The notes below the pieces were generated by a model that saw only the letters and a program-made list of their open reading frames with translations, did no database searches and was not told the origin of the DNA. A program made the translations under genes and the position numbers. DNA of 51,322 nucleotides, taken from contig NZ_BJYR01000029.1 in the NCBI RefSeq assembly GCF_007991615.1, positions 1 to 51,322 on the forward strand, in the 5' to 3' direction. Position 1 is the first letter of the stretch; the number at the start of each line of letters is the position of its first letter. This DNA comes from Novosphingobium sediminis (GTDB lineage Bacteria > Pseudomonadota > Alphaproteobacteria > Sphingomonadales > Sphingomonadaceae). Below, in pieces: positions 20,037 through 27,502 of the stretch.

Positions 20037-20838
20037 GCGCCCGTTCCGTAATGCCGGCAGCATCGAGCATGAACACATCATAGAAGTGCCGCGACAGACC
20101 TGGCCGCAATTTGCCGCTGTGGTGCAGCGCATGCAGGATCGTCGCCTTTTCCCAGTAGGTCCTTTCGAGTGCAAGCGTTGGCACGGCGGTCACCGCATCG
20201 GGCACTTCGGCCGGAAAGTCCTCAGCGACATAGGGCAGGATGTCCCGTAGCTCGAATGGCTCGGGATCGCCCCTTGCCCCAAATTCGAGCTTGATCCGCG
20301 GCTGCACGTAGCCGGTACGCCCGCCATAAGCGTTGCCATAGTCGAGGCCGTAGCCCGAGGATGCCGGGTAGTTGAACAGGACGGTCTGCCGATCCTTGTC
20401 TTCGGGATCCGCCTCGATGCTCCAACCATCACGCGTGTCCAGGGCTTCCGCGATCGCTTGCGCGAGTGCCGGCAGGAGGATCGTCCCAACGCATTCTTGC
20501 GCGGCAGCTCCGAGCGCCGTGGCGCGCCGTTCGCGTTCCTTGCCGCTGATGTCGCTCGCCGTCGGCGAAGCGACTTCGCCGAGCAACGGCGCTGCGCGAT
20601 TGATGGTGAGATCGATGTCCTCTGAAAATCGCTTGATGATCCCGAATGCCTTCGAGAGCGAGGTCCCGCCCTTGAAGGTCAGGACCTTGGCCAACTCGGG
20701 CACGCCCATCAGTCGGCGCAGGGTCCAGCACACCCAGAAGTCCTTCTCGACGATGAGCGGCGTGAGATCGCGGCGTGCGGCTGCTTCGGCAAAGAACGCC
20801 CGCCGATCTTCGGCAGGCCGCCTTGCAAATTCATCCAT
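19945..20838 (-). CDS. AbiEii/AbiGii-like nucleotidyltransferase toxin, C-terminus replaced
   Basis: Encodes 297 residues from ATG 20838, overlapping the antitoxin by 8 nt. Family marks are present: LIVEKDFWVCWTLRRL, LTFKGGTSLSKAFGIIKRFS with SEDIDLTI (nucleotidyltransferase metal site), and late LERTYWEKATILHALHHSGK and SRHFYDVFMLDAAGI. After that the last 30 residues (RVRARDRQGTQVRH...) do not resemble the family, which usually continues for 60-80 more with a HKS/FF-type helix. A deletion joining it to the small gene at 19857-20036 explains this. Activity is uncertain. Related enzymes inactivate tRNA by adding nucleotides. Confidence 0.8.
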   Translation of the reverse strand: MDEFARRPAEDRRAFFAEAAARRDLTPLIVEKDFWVCWTLRRLMGVPELAKVLTFKGGTSLSKAFGIIKRFSEDIDLTINRAAPLLGEVASPTASDISGKERERRATALGAAAQECVGTILLPALAQAIAEALDTRDGWSIEADPEDKDRQTVLFNYPASSGYGLDYGNAYGGRTGYVQPRIKLEFGARGDPEPFELRDILPYVAEDFPAEVPDAVTAVPTLALERTYWEKATILHALHHSGKLRPGLSRHFYDVFMLDAAGITERAHAGRVRARDRQGTQVRHVVAALHAGFRAGP

Positions 20839-21439
20839 GGTGCGCCGCCCCGATCTTCAGCACGACATCGCCCATCCAACCCGGCATCTGCGCGCGGCCC
20901 TTGATCAGCGCCTGCACGTCCTTGTCGTCGAGCCGCGCGGCGAGCTGCGAAATCGCATCGGCATCGACCTTGTCTCGCCCGAGCCCGGCCAGGAACTGGA
21001 CCACGCCGTTGGCAGCCTCAGAGGCATTGCCCAGCACTGGTGCGCGGCTGTGCTTGAGCGTGACGCTTCGGCCAGCGGCCTGGCGCACGCGGGTTCGTCC
21101 TGTCGTCGCATAGCTCGCCCTGGCAGGGACTTGTGTCGACAGGCCAAGCTTGTTGGCCGCTGCTGCTGCCGAGGGCGCGAGCCGGTCGCCGCTTTGCGCC
21201 GATACGGCCTGCGCGATCATCTCGGCATCTGGTGTCAGCGCGCCCAGCTTGTCGTGCAACTGCGGATAGTCGTAGAGGCCGCGCCCGATCCGGCGTATCT
21301 CTCCATTCTGCGCCAGGCGCGACAGTGCCATGTCGACCGAGCCGCGTGTGCCGAAGTCGATGAAATGCTTGGGGGTGAATACCCACCCCCGCCCCTTCGC
21401 GCGAACGCGCTTCATGATCTTGTCGGCCATGGCGGACAT
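20831..21439 (-). CDS. AbiEi-like type IV antitoxin (DUF6088 family)
   Basis: Encodes 202 residues from ATG 21439 (AAAGGAG upstream). MSAMADKIMKRVRAKGRGWV then FTPKHFIDFGTRGSVDMALS and RLAQNGEIRRIGRGLYDYP make the N-terminal winged helix; the region AQAVSAQSGDRLAPSAAAAA, NKLGLSTQVPARASYAT, TGRTRVRQAAGRSVTLKHS is the standard second domain of DUF6088/AbiEi antitoxins. It is paired with the overlapping toxin gene. This module is convergent with the first AbiE-like module at 18290-19801, and differs in sequence from it, so it was acquired separately. Confidence 0.88.
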   Translation of the reverse strand: MSAMADKIMKRVRAKGRGWVFTPKHFIDFGTRGSVDMALSRLAQNGEIRRIGRGLYDYPQLHDKLGALTPDAEMIAQAVSAQSGDRLAPSAAAAANKLGLSTQVPARASYATTGRTRVRQAAGRSVTLKHSRAPVLGNASEAANGVVQFLAGLGRDKVDADAISQLAARLDDKDVQALIKGRAQMPGWMGDVVLKIGAAHHG

Positions 21440-21868
21440 GATTCGTATGCTCCTTTCGTTAGAAACTAGCACACATATTTCAAACAAACCATACCACCGC
21501 GAGAGGCCCTTCGATGGCCATCATGATCATGGTCAGCGCATGCCTGTTGGTCATCACCACCATCACCATCACCGGCGACGGCGTTCGGTGATGACGACAA
21601 TCAGCAGGGTGCCAGACATCGCAGGTCCGAAAATAAGGAGCGGCCCCGTCAAGATTGCCGCACTCGGTCCCGCGCGCCTTGCTGGCGCGCTCCTGCGGGT
21701 GCGGGATTTCCTGCATTGGGCCGCCGGCACTCTTGCCTTCGCCTCCGTCGCCGTCCCGCGCCCGTGCGATGCACCGGGCCACGGTGCGACTGACTTGCTC
21801 CGGCAAGGGGTCCGTCATTTGCAAGTGGGCCGCAACCGAGGCTGCGGCTAGGCAAGGGCTGAGTTTTG

Positions 21869-21910
21869 CGGTTAACCCCGAACGCCCCGATGGGGTTCGG
21901 GGGCAAAACC
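21869..21910. repeat. Long interrupted hairpin in spacer 21440-22179
   Basis: CCCCGAAC (21876-21883) pairs with GTTCGGGG (21895-21902), extended outside by CGGTT (21869-21873) and AACCG (21906-21910). It is the clearest structure in the 740-nt gene-free spacer. The rest of the spacer has His/Met-coding runs near 21550 but no gene that I can support. It may be a transcription stop or a recombination or replication structure. Confidence 0.4.
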
Positions 21911-21974
21911 GTAATCTCTCTCTCATCTCGGTGGCTGAGCGAAATCAGCATCGCCATAGCATGACGCCTGGGAG

Positions 21975-22067
21975 ATTGGCGGCCGTCAAGGATCGCGGGT
22001 GCCCCCCGATTTTGGCCTGCTGCGGCTATCGCCTTGCGAGCAAAAATCGGCTCCCCCCACGCCCGCT
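21975..22067 (+). repeat. Duplicated noncoding element, copy 1 (upstream of DUF2493)
   Basis: Begins ATTGGC, CGTCAAG, then CCCCC and ATTTT, and ends with AAAAATCGGCTCCCCC (22042-22057) plus CCCGCT. The order and spacing match copy 2 at 23531-23610. CCGATTTT (22006-22013) pairs with AAAATCGG (22043-22050). It ends 113 nt before the DUF2493 start. Confidence 0.6.
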
Positions 22068-22179
22068 ATTGGCGGCGGCAGCGCGTGCGCGCCGCCGTCC
22101 CTGACTGCCTGACTCCGGCGTCCTTCCGATGGGCATCTTTCATCAGCGTGATGAGAGAAAATTCCTCTTGGAGGTTATC

Positions 22180-23235
22180 ATGACGGACCGTTTCTCGAAC
22201 TTCGCCGACCTTGCCGAACACTATGCGCGCGAAATCGCCACGCCCGACTACGCCCGGGCGTTCATGGAGCAGACCGAACTGGCCAAGCTCTCGATCGAGC
22301 ATGAGCCGAGCGCTGCGGAAATGCCCGACCCCGAGGTGGCCCAGGCGGCGATCGAGATGATGCTGGCAACGGTCTTCGACCTGTTCCGCGACACCCGAAT
22401 GGAGGACTTCGCTAGCGAAGTTGCCTGGGGCGTGGCCAACAGCTTCCATGTCGTCGCCAAACGCCTCGATGACCGCGAGGACGCGATGGCGAACCGGCTT
22501 CAGGAGAAGCTGCGCGAGTACGATCCGAGCGAGGTCTATGCGACCGATCTTGAGGACCTCACCATGCAGGCCCGCAGCCTTGCCGAATGCCGCGATGCGA
22601 TGGAATGCATGCGCGACCACGCAGCAAAGATCTACCTCGTGGAAACCGGCCGTCCATTCTCGCCGGTCCGGGGCTCGCGGGTGTCGTCCAAGACCAATGC
22701 CTCGATGATCGAAGCACGCGACTATCTCGCGGCACAGAAGGCGCAGCGGCGCGAACAATATGCCCCATCGGGTCCGGTCGTGGTGTTCTCGGGTGGACAG
22801 CAGTTCACTGACATTGCGCTGGTTGAGGATTACCTCGATGCGATCCATGCCCGGGTCCCGTCAATGGCGCTGGCAACGACCGCCCAGAACAAGGGTGCGG
22901 ACGTGATCGCGGCGGCCTGGGCGTCGCGCCACAATGTGCCGGTGATCCTGTGCAAGCCCGACGCTTCTCGGGGAGCATCCGCCCCCTATCAGCGCAATGC
23001 GCGCATGCTCGCGTTCAAGCCTGTCGAGGCGGTGGTGTGCAGCGGCGGCGGCATCCAGGCGAACCTGGCCGACCGGCTGCGTGAAGCCCGCGTGCCGCTC
23101 CACATCGTGCGCGACGCTTCGGTTCAGAACGAGGCTCCGGCGGCGCGGACCAAAGCCGCAGCGCAAGCCGAGCGGCCTGCGATGAAGCGCACGGCATGTG
23201 GCACCGTCAATAGCGATGAACTCCCGCCGTTCTGA
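22180..23235 (+). CDS. DUF2493 domain (SLOG-fold) protein
   Basis: Encodes 351 residues from ATG 22180 (TTGGAGGTT upstream; the frame opens at 22129 without support). Residues 1-185 are helical and acidic (FSNFADLAEHYAREIATPDY, ARAFMEQTELAKLSIEHEPS), with AKIYLVETGRPFSPVRGSR. Residues 205-310 are the DUF2493 domain: VVVFSGGQQFTDIALVEDYL, MALATTAQNKGADVIAAAWA, HNVPVILCKPDASRGASAPY and AVVCSGGGIQANLADRLREA, a Rossmann-like fold related to SLOG nucleotide-binding proteins. The C-terminal tail is Ala/Arg rich. Common as a plasmid backbone gene in sphingomonads; the ligand is unknown. Flanked by two copies of a noncoding element. Confidence 0.88.
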   Translation: MTDRFSNFADLAEHYAREIATPDYARAFMEQTELAKLSIEHEPSAAEMPDPEVAQAAIEMMLATVFDLFRDTRMEDFASEVAWGVANSFHVVAKRLDDREDAMANRLQEKLREYDPSEVYATDLEDLTMQARSLAECRDAMECMRDHAAKIYLVETGRPFSPVRGSRVSSKTNASMIEARDYLAAQKAQRREQYAPSGPVVVFSGGQQFTDIALVEDYLDAIHARVPSMALATTAQNKGADVIAAAWASRHNVPVILCKPDASRGASAPYQRNARMLAFKPVEAVVCSGGGIQANLADRLREARVPLHIVRDASVQNEAPAARTKAAAQAERPAMKRTACGTVNSDELPPF

Positions 23236-23265
23236 GCAGGGCCTGCTCCGATTGCATCAAGCATG

Positions 23266-23304
23266 AAGGGTGTCCGGCCTCACCGCCGGATGCCCTTCCT
23301 TTTT
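23266..23304 (+). terminator. Rho-independent terminator after DUF2493 gene
   Basis: AAGGG and TCCGGC (23266-23270, 23273-23278) pair with GCCGGA and CCCTT (23285-23290, 23293-23297), with TG opposite TG, followed by CC and T5 (23300-23304). It lies 31 nt after the DUF2493 stop. Confidence 0.75.
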
Positions 23305-23530
23305 GTCGATCGGGACGCACACTGCCATGGTCCGGCTCGCTTGCTTCTTGCCCTCGCCAGTAATCGCCTGACGGCCTGCTGGCGCCTAAGCATCGCTACT
23401 GGCGATGTGGCGACTAGGAACGCTCCGAGGGCCTCGCATCGGCCGGGCGGCAAGGCTTGTGCCTGGGACCACCGGGGGGCTGCCCAACAGGGTTAAACAC
23501 TCTCGCAGAATTCCAAGCATGATGGCCGCC

Positions 23531-23610
23531 ATTGGCCCGCGTCAAGAAGGGCGGTTCCCCCAATTTTTACGCCTGAAGAAGGCGAAAAAATCGGCTCCCC
23601 CACCCCCGCT
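23531..23610 (+). repeat. Duplicated noncoding element, copy 2 (downstream of DUF2493)
   Basis: Matches copy 1 in order: ATTGGC (23531), CGTCAAG, CCCCCAATTTTT (23556-23567), hairpin CGCC/GGCG, then AAAAATCGGCTCCCCC (23586-23601), and CCCGCT. The outer stem is kept (ATTTTT with AAAAAT) with one mismatch. It precedes the gene at 23704 by 93 nt, as copy 1 precedes DUF2493 by 113 nt, so it may be a leader element. A GGGCCGC/GCGGCCC hairpin follows (23619-23634). Confidence 0.6.
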
Positions 23611-23703
23611 CGCGCGGCGGGCCGCGGGCGGCCCGTTCCTGACCCGGTCCAAGCTCGGCCATCCCTTGAGGTGCCTCTTCAATTCCTTTGACAGGAGGCT
23701 CCC

Positions 23704-24015
23704 ATGAACGCTCTTACCAAGTCCCTCGACATCCCGGCTTTCGACCCCATCAGCTATGACGCAGCAGTGCGCGCCGCGACTATCCGGGCCCAGCACAGCT
23801 TCTTCGACCAGCACGTCATTGAGGACGAGTTCGGCTGCTTTCTCGCCATCGACGAAGGCGACTACAACGCCCTGCCCCAGGACCTGATCGACCGGATCGT
23901 CCATTCCGTCCCGGGCGTGATGGCCGACGACTTCGACGAAGCGAACATCGCCCGCGCCGCAAGCTTCATGAGCGTGGTGATGGATCCCGAATGGGACGCG
24001 GATTGCCCATTCTGA
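23704..24015 (+). CDS. Conserved plasmid protein of unknown function
   Basis: Encodes 103 residues: MNALTKSLDIPAFDPISYDA, then helices and an acidic C-terminal half (DDFDEANIARAASFMSVVMD and PEWDADCPF). A good ribosome site (CAGGAGG) precedes the ATG. Strongly acidic, soluble, no known motif. It lies behind copy 2 of the duplicated noncoding element and is followed by a clear terminator, so it is a single-gene unit. Acidic small plasmid proteins can act as nucleic-acid mimics, but that is only speculation here. Confidence 0.75.
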   Translation: MNALTKSLDIPAFDPISYDAAVRAATIRAQHSFFDQHVIEDEFGCFLAIDEGDYNALPQDLIDRIVHSVPGVMADDFDEANIARAASFMSVVMDPEWDADCPF

Positions 24016-24052
24016 AATGATCATCGACCGCAGCGCCGGAGGGCACCGACAA

Positions 24053-24075
24053 GGGGCTCTCCGGCCCCCTTTTTT
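24053..24075 (+). terminator. Rho-independent terminator
   Basis: GGGGCT (24053-24058) pairs with GGCCCC (24063-24068, one U-G) around CTCC, followed by CTTTTTT (24069-24075). An alternative outer stem GCCGGAG/CTCCGGC (24035-24041, 24059-24065) overlaps it. It ends the gene at 23704-24015. Confidence 0.75.
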
Positions 24076-24177
24076 GCGTGTCCAGATAAAGCGCAGCCGA
24101 GGCCCCCTCGCCTGCCTGCGCAAGGCAGGCAGCAACTTTGGGAACCCCGGCTGCGCTGGCCTCTCTCGAGGCCGGTT

Positions 24178-24405
24178 TCAGCTTGCCCGCAGGCGCTTTT
24201 CTGCTTCGTCGAGGCCGAGCTTTCCGAGCGCGGCGAAGAAGGCTTCGACCCGCTCGAAAGGTGCCTTGCCGAGTGCTGACTTCCTCAGCAGTTCGGCCAT
24301 GGCAACCTGCTCGCTTTCCCGCAGCTTCGCTTCGCGCGCTTCCAGCGCACTGCGCTCCTTTGCGATCGCCTGTCGTTCCGCTTCAAGACTTCCTTTCCTG
24401 GCCAT
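24178..24405 (-). CDS. Small coiled-coil protein
   Basis: Encodes 75 residues from ATG 24405 (MARKGSLEAERQAIAKERSA). Heptads of Glu/Arg/Ala through residue 40 (LEAREAKLRESEQVAMAELL) predict a coiled coil, followed by FERVEAFFAALGKLGLDEAE. Small basic-acidic coiled-coil proteins next to a relaxase are often relaxosome or plasmid accessory factors, in the manner of TraD/MobC-type accessories; this is inferred from position only. It is divergent from the RHH-traD-traI operon over 474 nt. Confidence 0.65.
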   Translation of the reverse strand: MARKGSLEAERQAIAKERSALEAREAKLRESEQVAMAELLRKSALGKAPFERVEAFFAALGKLGLDEAEKRLRAS

Positions 24406-24879
24406 GATGATACCTCGTGGGTTGGCGCTGAAACCTCCCGTGCGCGAGGATTCCAAGCTGCGCCGTCAGTGGCAAGCCCTTTGCCATCGGCCCTGCAAAT
24501 AAATCGTGTTGCTCGTCCTGTAATCAGCGACGTTCATTGGCTCCCGGACAAGCGGTCAAGGCTCGACTCTATGCGCATCAAAGACCAGCAACCACCCACC
24601 AGACACAAGGCATCGGATTGAGGGGAAGAAATGCAGACCGTACACGGCATGGCCGTCAGGCGATTTGGCGGAATCGTGCGCGTATACAGCAATCGTCTCT
24701 GTGTATCACAAAGTGTGCAAATTGCTGAACACAAATGCAGACAACGCAAATGCGCCATTTAGGGCGTAATACATTAGAATACGGTAGGTGCCGGCCTTCC
24801 CTTCCCTTGCCAAGCCATCGACGATGGCCTAAAACCTTCTGGCGCAATCCCCACCGGGCCCTTTTCGAAGGGTTTGGTG
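24406..24879. other. Spacer upstream of transfer genes, candidate oriT region
   Basis: No gene is supported in this 474-nt stretch between the small minus-strand gene and the RHH-TraD-relaxase genes. It is richer in A and T than the flanks and holds an inverted repeat CAGCAAT (24687-24693)/ATTGCTG (24721-24727), spacer 27, and ACGGC/GCCGT (24644-24648, 24652-24656). Position next to the relaxosome genes is where an oriT is normally found, but I cannot identify a nic site. Confidence 0.4.
24859..24872 (+). promoter_or_regulatory. Hairpin covering the ribosome site of the RHH gene
   Basis: CCCTT (24859-24863) and AAGGG (24868-24872) form a stem closed by a TTCG loop. The AAGGG arm is the likely ribosome-binding site of the gene starting at 24880, so folding would lower its translation. 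Confidence 0.4.
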
Positions 24880-25170
24880 ATGACAGAAACAGTCCTGATT
24901 TCGGTCCGGCTTCCCGGATCGGTTGCCGAGGCGGCCAATGCCGCTGCGACCTCGCGCAACATCTCCCGCTCGAAGCTCCTGCGAATCGCCATCGAGCGTT
25001 TCCTCGATGACCTTTCCGGTTCGTCCGAACAGGACCGTCGGCGGCAATTCTCGGCCGAGTATACCTTCCTCGCGCTCGACCTCATGGTCCAGCGCGAATA
25101 TCCCGAGGTGCACGATGAACTCCTGACCGAAGCCGAGCGGCGCATGGAGGTCTTCCATGGCGGGGCCTGA
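24880..25170 (+). CDS. Ribbon-helix-helix protein, probable relaxosome accessory factor
   Basis: Encodes 96 residues from ATG 24880. MTETVLISVRLPGSVAEAAN gives the DNA-contact strand and first helix; SRNISRSKLLRIAIERFLDD the second, the CopG/RHH pattern. The C-terminal half is helical (YTFLALDLMVQREYPEVHDE). Located immediately before traD and the MobF relaxase and overlapping traD by 14 nt, it fits a TraY/TrwA-like protein that binds oriT and regulates the operon. This assignment comes from fold and position. Confidence 0.78.
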   Translation: MTETVLISVRLPGSVAEAANAAATSRNISRSKLLRIAIERFLDDLSGSSEQDRRRQFSAEYTFLALDLMVQREYPEVHDELLTEAERRMEVFHGGA

Positions 25171-27499
25171 CACCTGGTCGGACCGCGCTCGGCCGGGCAA
25201 GTTGCAGCACCATTCGGCGCGCGGAACCATGCCGCGCAATGCCGGTGATTTCACCCGCGGCTCGCAGCTCATCACTCATGAATTCCTGATGTGGTTTGCC
25301 TCTGCCCGGCTCCCCTTCCTGGTCTGGTTCTTCACGTTCCTGTTCGTGCTCTCGGTGGTCCTCGCACTGCGGCTTCACGAACACGAAATCGAGATGATCC
25401 TGATGCGGATCTATGCCGCAGGCTGGGCCTTCATGGAGTTCTCGCCGAGCAAGGTGATCAACCTCACCGTGCCATCGGGCGAAGCGATCCCGGCGCCGAT
25501 TTCGATGGTGGCCTCGCACCCCGATGTGGTGATCGCCTGGAACAAGCTCATGCGCGCCATTTGGGGTTCGCTGTTCATCTCGTTGTTCGTCGCCGTCCCG
25601 CTCGCGGTCTGGTTCGTTGACTTCTCGAAGCGGCGCGGAAAGTCGATCCTCGAGGAGCGACACCAACGCGGCGCGATGCTGGTCGATGGGGCAGAGCTCG
25701 CCAGTGTCATCAATGCCCACAATCGCGCGCAGCTGGACCAGGAAATCGCCGAAAAACTGCCCGGCAAGAGCTTCGATCAGATAATGGCAATGAGCTTCGA
25801 AGACCGCAAGGCGGCGGGTATCCATCATGTCTATTCGATGGCCGGTATCCCCTTCCCTTGGCGCACCGAACAGTCGCACACGATGATGATCGGCTCGACC
25901 GGTACCGGCAAGACAACCCAGATGCGCGCACTTATCGCGCAGATGCGGGTGCGACGCGACCGGGCTGTCGTTTTCGACCTCACTGGCGCCTACGTCGAGG
26001 CCTTCTACAACCCGGAAACCGACATCATCCTCAACCCGATGGACGAGCGCTGTCCGTCGTGGTCGGTGTTCGCAGAGGCGAAGAACCACGCCGATTTTAC
26101 CGGCATCGCCGCCGCGCTGCTGCCCGCGGATGGCGGAGGCGCGGAACCCTTCTGGATGCTCGCTGCGCGCACGCTGTTCGTCGAGTCCTGCATCAAGCTC
26201 ATCAAGGAAGGTCAGGCGACCAACCAGGCGCTCGCAAGCCGCCTGATGATGGCCGACCTCAAGGCGGTCCACAAAATGCTCGAGAATACCGTCGCCGACC
26301 CGCTGACCGCGCCCGAGGCGGCCAAGATGGCGGAATCGATCCGGGCCGTGTTCAACACCAACGCGCAGGCCCTTCGCTTTCTCCCTGAAGGCAAAGCGCC
26401 GTTTTCGATCTGCGACTGGGTCCGCGTCGAGGACAAGCCGGGTTCGATCCTGTTCATCACCTCCTCGCACAACGAGCTGGTGCTCAACCGGGCGCTGCTG
26501 TCGCTGTGGATGAACCTTGCTGTTCATACCCTGATGCGCCTGCCGCGCACGCGGGATCTGCGCACCTGGTTCTTCTTCGACGAGGTGCATGCGCTCCACC
26601 GCCTGCCGGCAATCGAGGACGGATTGCAGACCGCACGAGGTTTCGGCGGCGCCTTCGTGCTCGGCATCCATTCGTTCGCCAAGCTCTCGGAGACTTACGG
26701 CAAGGAAGGCGCGCAGAACCTTGCTGCGCTGGCGCGCACCAAGCTCATTCTGGCCGCGGCCGACCGTGACACCGCCGAGCATTGCTCGGACTACATTGGC
26801 CACCGCGAAGTGCGAATGATGGATGAAGCCTACAGCTACGGCTATTCCAACATCCGCGACGCCGCGACGATCACTCCGCGCTCCGAAGTCCAGCCTCTGG
26901 TGCTCCCCGACGACATCATGAAGCTGCCCTCGCTGCGCGGCTTCGTGGTGTTCCCTGAAGGCTTCGACGCCGCTCGGATCAAGCTCGCCTGGAAGGACTA
27001 TCCCAAGGTCGCCGATGGCTATGTCCTGCGCGAGAATGTCGAGCCGATCGAGTTCTCGAATGCCGCTGGCGGCGAGGCTGACGATGCGGAAGACAAGGGT
27101 GGCCGGGAGACCAGGGATGAGCTCCAACCTGCAAATCTGATCGAGCCCGATGAGAAACAGGCAAAGCCTGCCGCGGCGGTGCCGGGGCAAGATGAGGCAG
27201 AGCCTCTACCGCCGCAGGTCGGCGCCGAGAGCGGCGCGCCCGCGGTCCGTATCGCAGCGACAATGTCGTTTCGAGCGGGCGGCGCCTCGCCTGTCGCCGA
27301 TACCCATTCCCGCCACGCGCCCAGCGAGGCGAAAGCAATCACACAGTCAGCTGCCAAAGCGGCCGGACAGCGCGCGAACCAGAACGCGCGCGAGCTGGGT
27401 GAAGCCCTTGAACCGGAAACCCGGATCGAGCGATCCGCGGGCGGGCCTAAAGGCACTGATGAGCCCGAGATCGCGCCTGACGAGGGCATGGAGATCTAG
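25157..27499 (+). CDS. traD: TraD-like type IV coupling protein
   Basis: Encodes 780 residues. Two membrane segments lie near residues 45-70 and 133-152, followed by a cytoplasmic ATPase: Walker A GSTGTGKT (about 246-253), TRAG-type region ADLKAVHKMLEN, Walker B WFFFDEVH (about 471-478) and RGFGGAFVLGIHSFAKLSET (sensor region). The last 150 residues are a low-complexity, Ala/Glu/Pro-rich tail such as F-type TraD uses to contact TraM. The protein links the relaxase-DNA complex to the secretion channel. It overlaps the RHH gene and lies 3 nt before the relaxase gene, so all three are translated together. A start at 25229 (MPRNAGDFTRG) is possible. Confidence 0.93.
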   Translation: MAGPDTWSDRARPGKLQHHSARGTMPRNAGDFTRGSQLITHEFLMWFASARLPFLVWFFTFLFVLSVVLALRLHEHEIEMILMRIYAAGWAFMEFSPSKVINLTVPSGEAIPAPISMVASHPDVVIAWNKLMRAIWGSLFISLFVAVPLAVWFVDFSKRRGKSILEERHQRGAMLVDGAELASVINAHNRAQLDQEIAEKLPGKSFDQIMAMSFEDRKAAGIHHVYSMAGIPFPWRTEQSHTMMIGSTGTGKTTQMRALIAQMRVRRDRAVVFDLTGAYVEAFYNPETDIILNPMDERCPSWSVFAEAKNHADFTGIAAALLPADGGGAEPFWMLAARTLFVESCIKLIKEGQATNQALASRLMMADLKAVHKMLENTVADPLTAPEAAKMAESIRAVFNTNAQALRFLPEGKAPFSICDWVRVEDKPGSILFITSSHNELVLNRALLSLWMNLAVHTLMRLPRTRDLRTWFFFDEVHALHRLPAIEDGLQTARGFGGAFVLGIHSFAKLSETYGKEGAQNLAALARTKLILAAADRDTAEHCSDYIGHREVRMMDEAYSYGYSNIRDAATITPRSEVQPLVLPDDIMKLPSLRGFVVFPEGFDAARIKLAWKDYPKVADGYVLRENVEPIEFSNAAGGEADDAEDKGGRETRDELQPANLIEPDEKQAKPAAAVPGQDEAEPLPPQVGAESGAPAVRIAATMSFRAGGASPVADTHSRHAPSEAKAITQSAAKAAGQRANQNARELGEALEPETRIERSAGGPKGTDEPEIAPDEGMEI

Positions 27500-27502
27500 G
27501 CC

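Noticed and set aside
21531..21600. Run of ATC/ACC codons resembling an amino-acid leader peptide or attenuator
   Set aside because: No following biosynthetic gene, no paired terminator-antiterminator stems; the minus-strand reading is also not convincing.
23263..23496. Open frame of 77 codons after DUF2493
   Set aside because: It begins inside the terminator stem and has no ribosome site.
25082..27190. Minus-strand open frame of 702 codons antisense to traD
   Set aside because: A shadow of traD with low-complexity His/Arg/Asp-rich translation; traD has Walker motifs and membrane spans.
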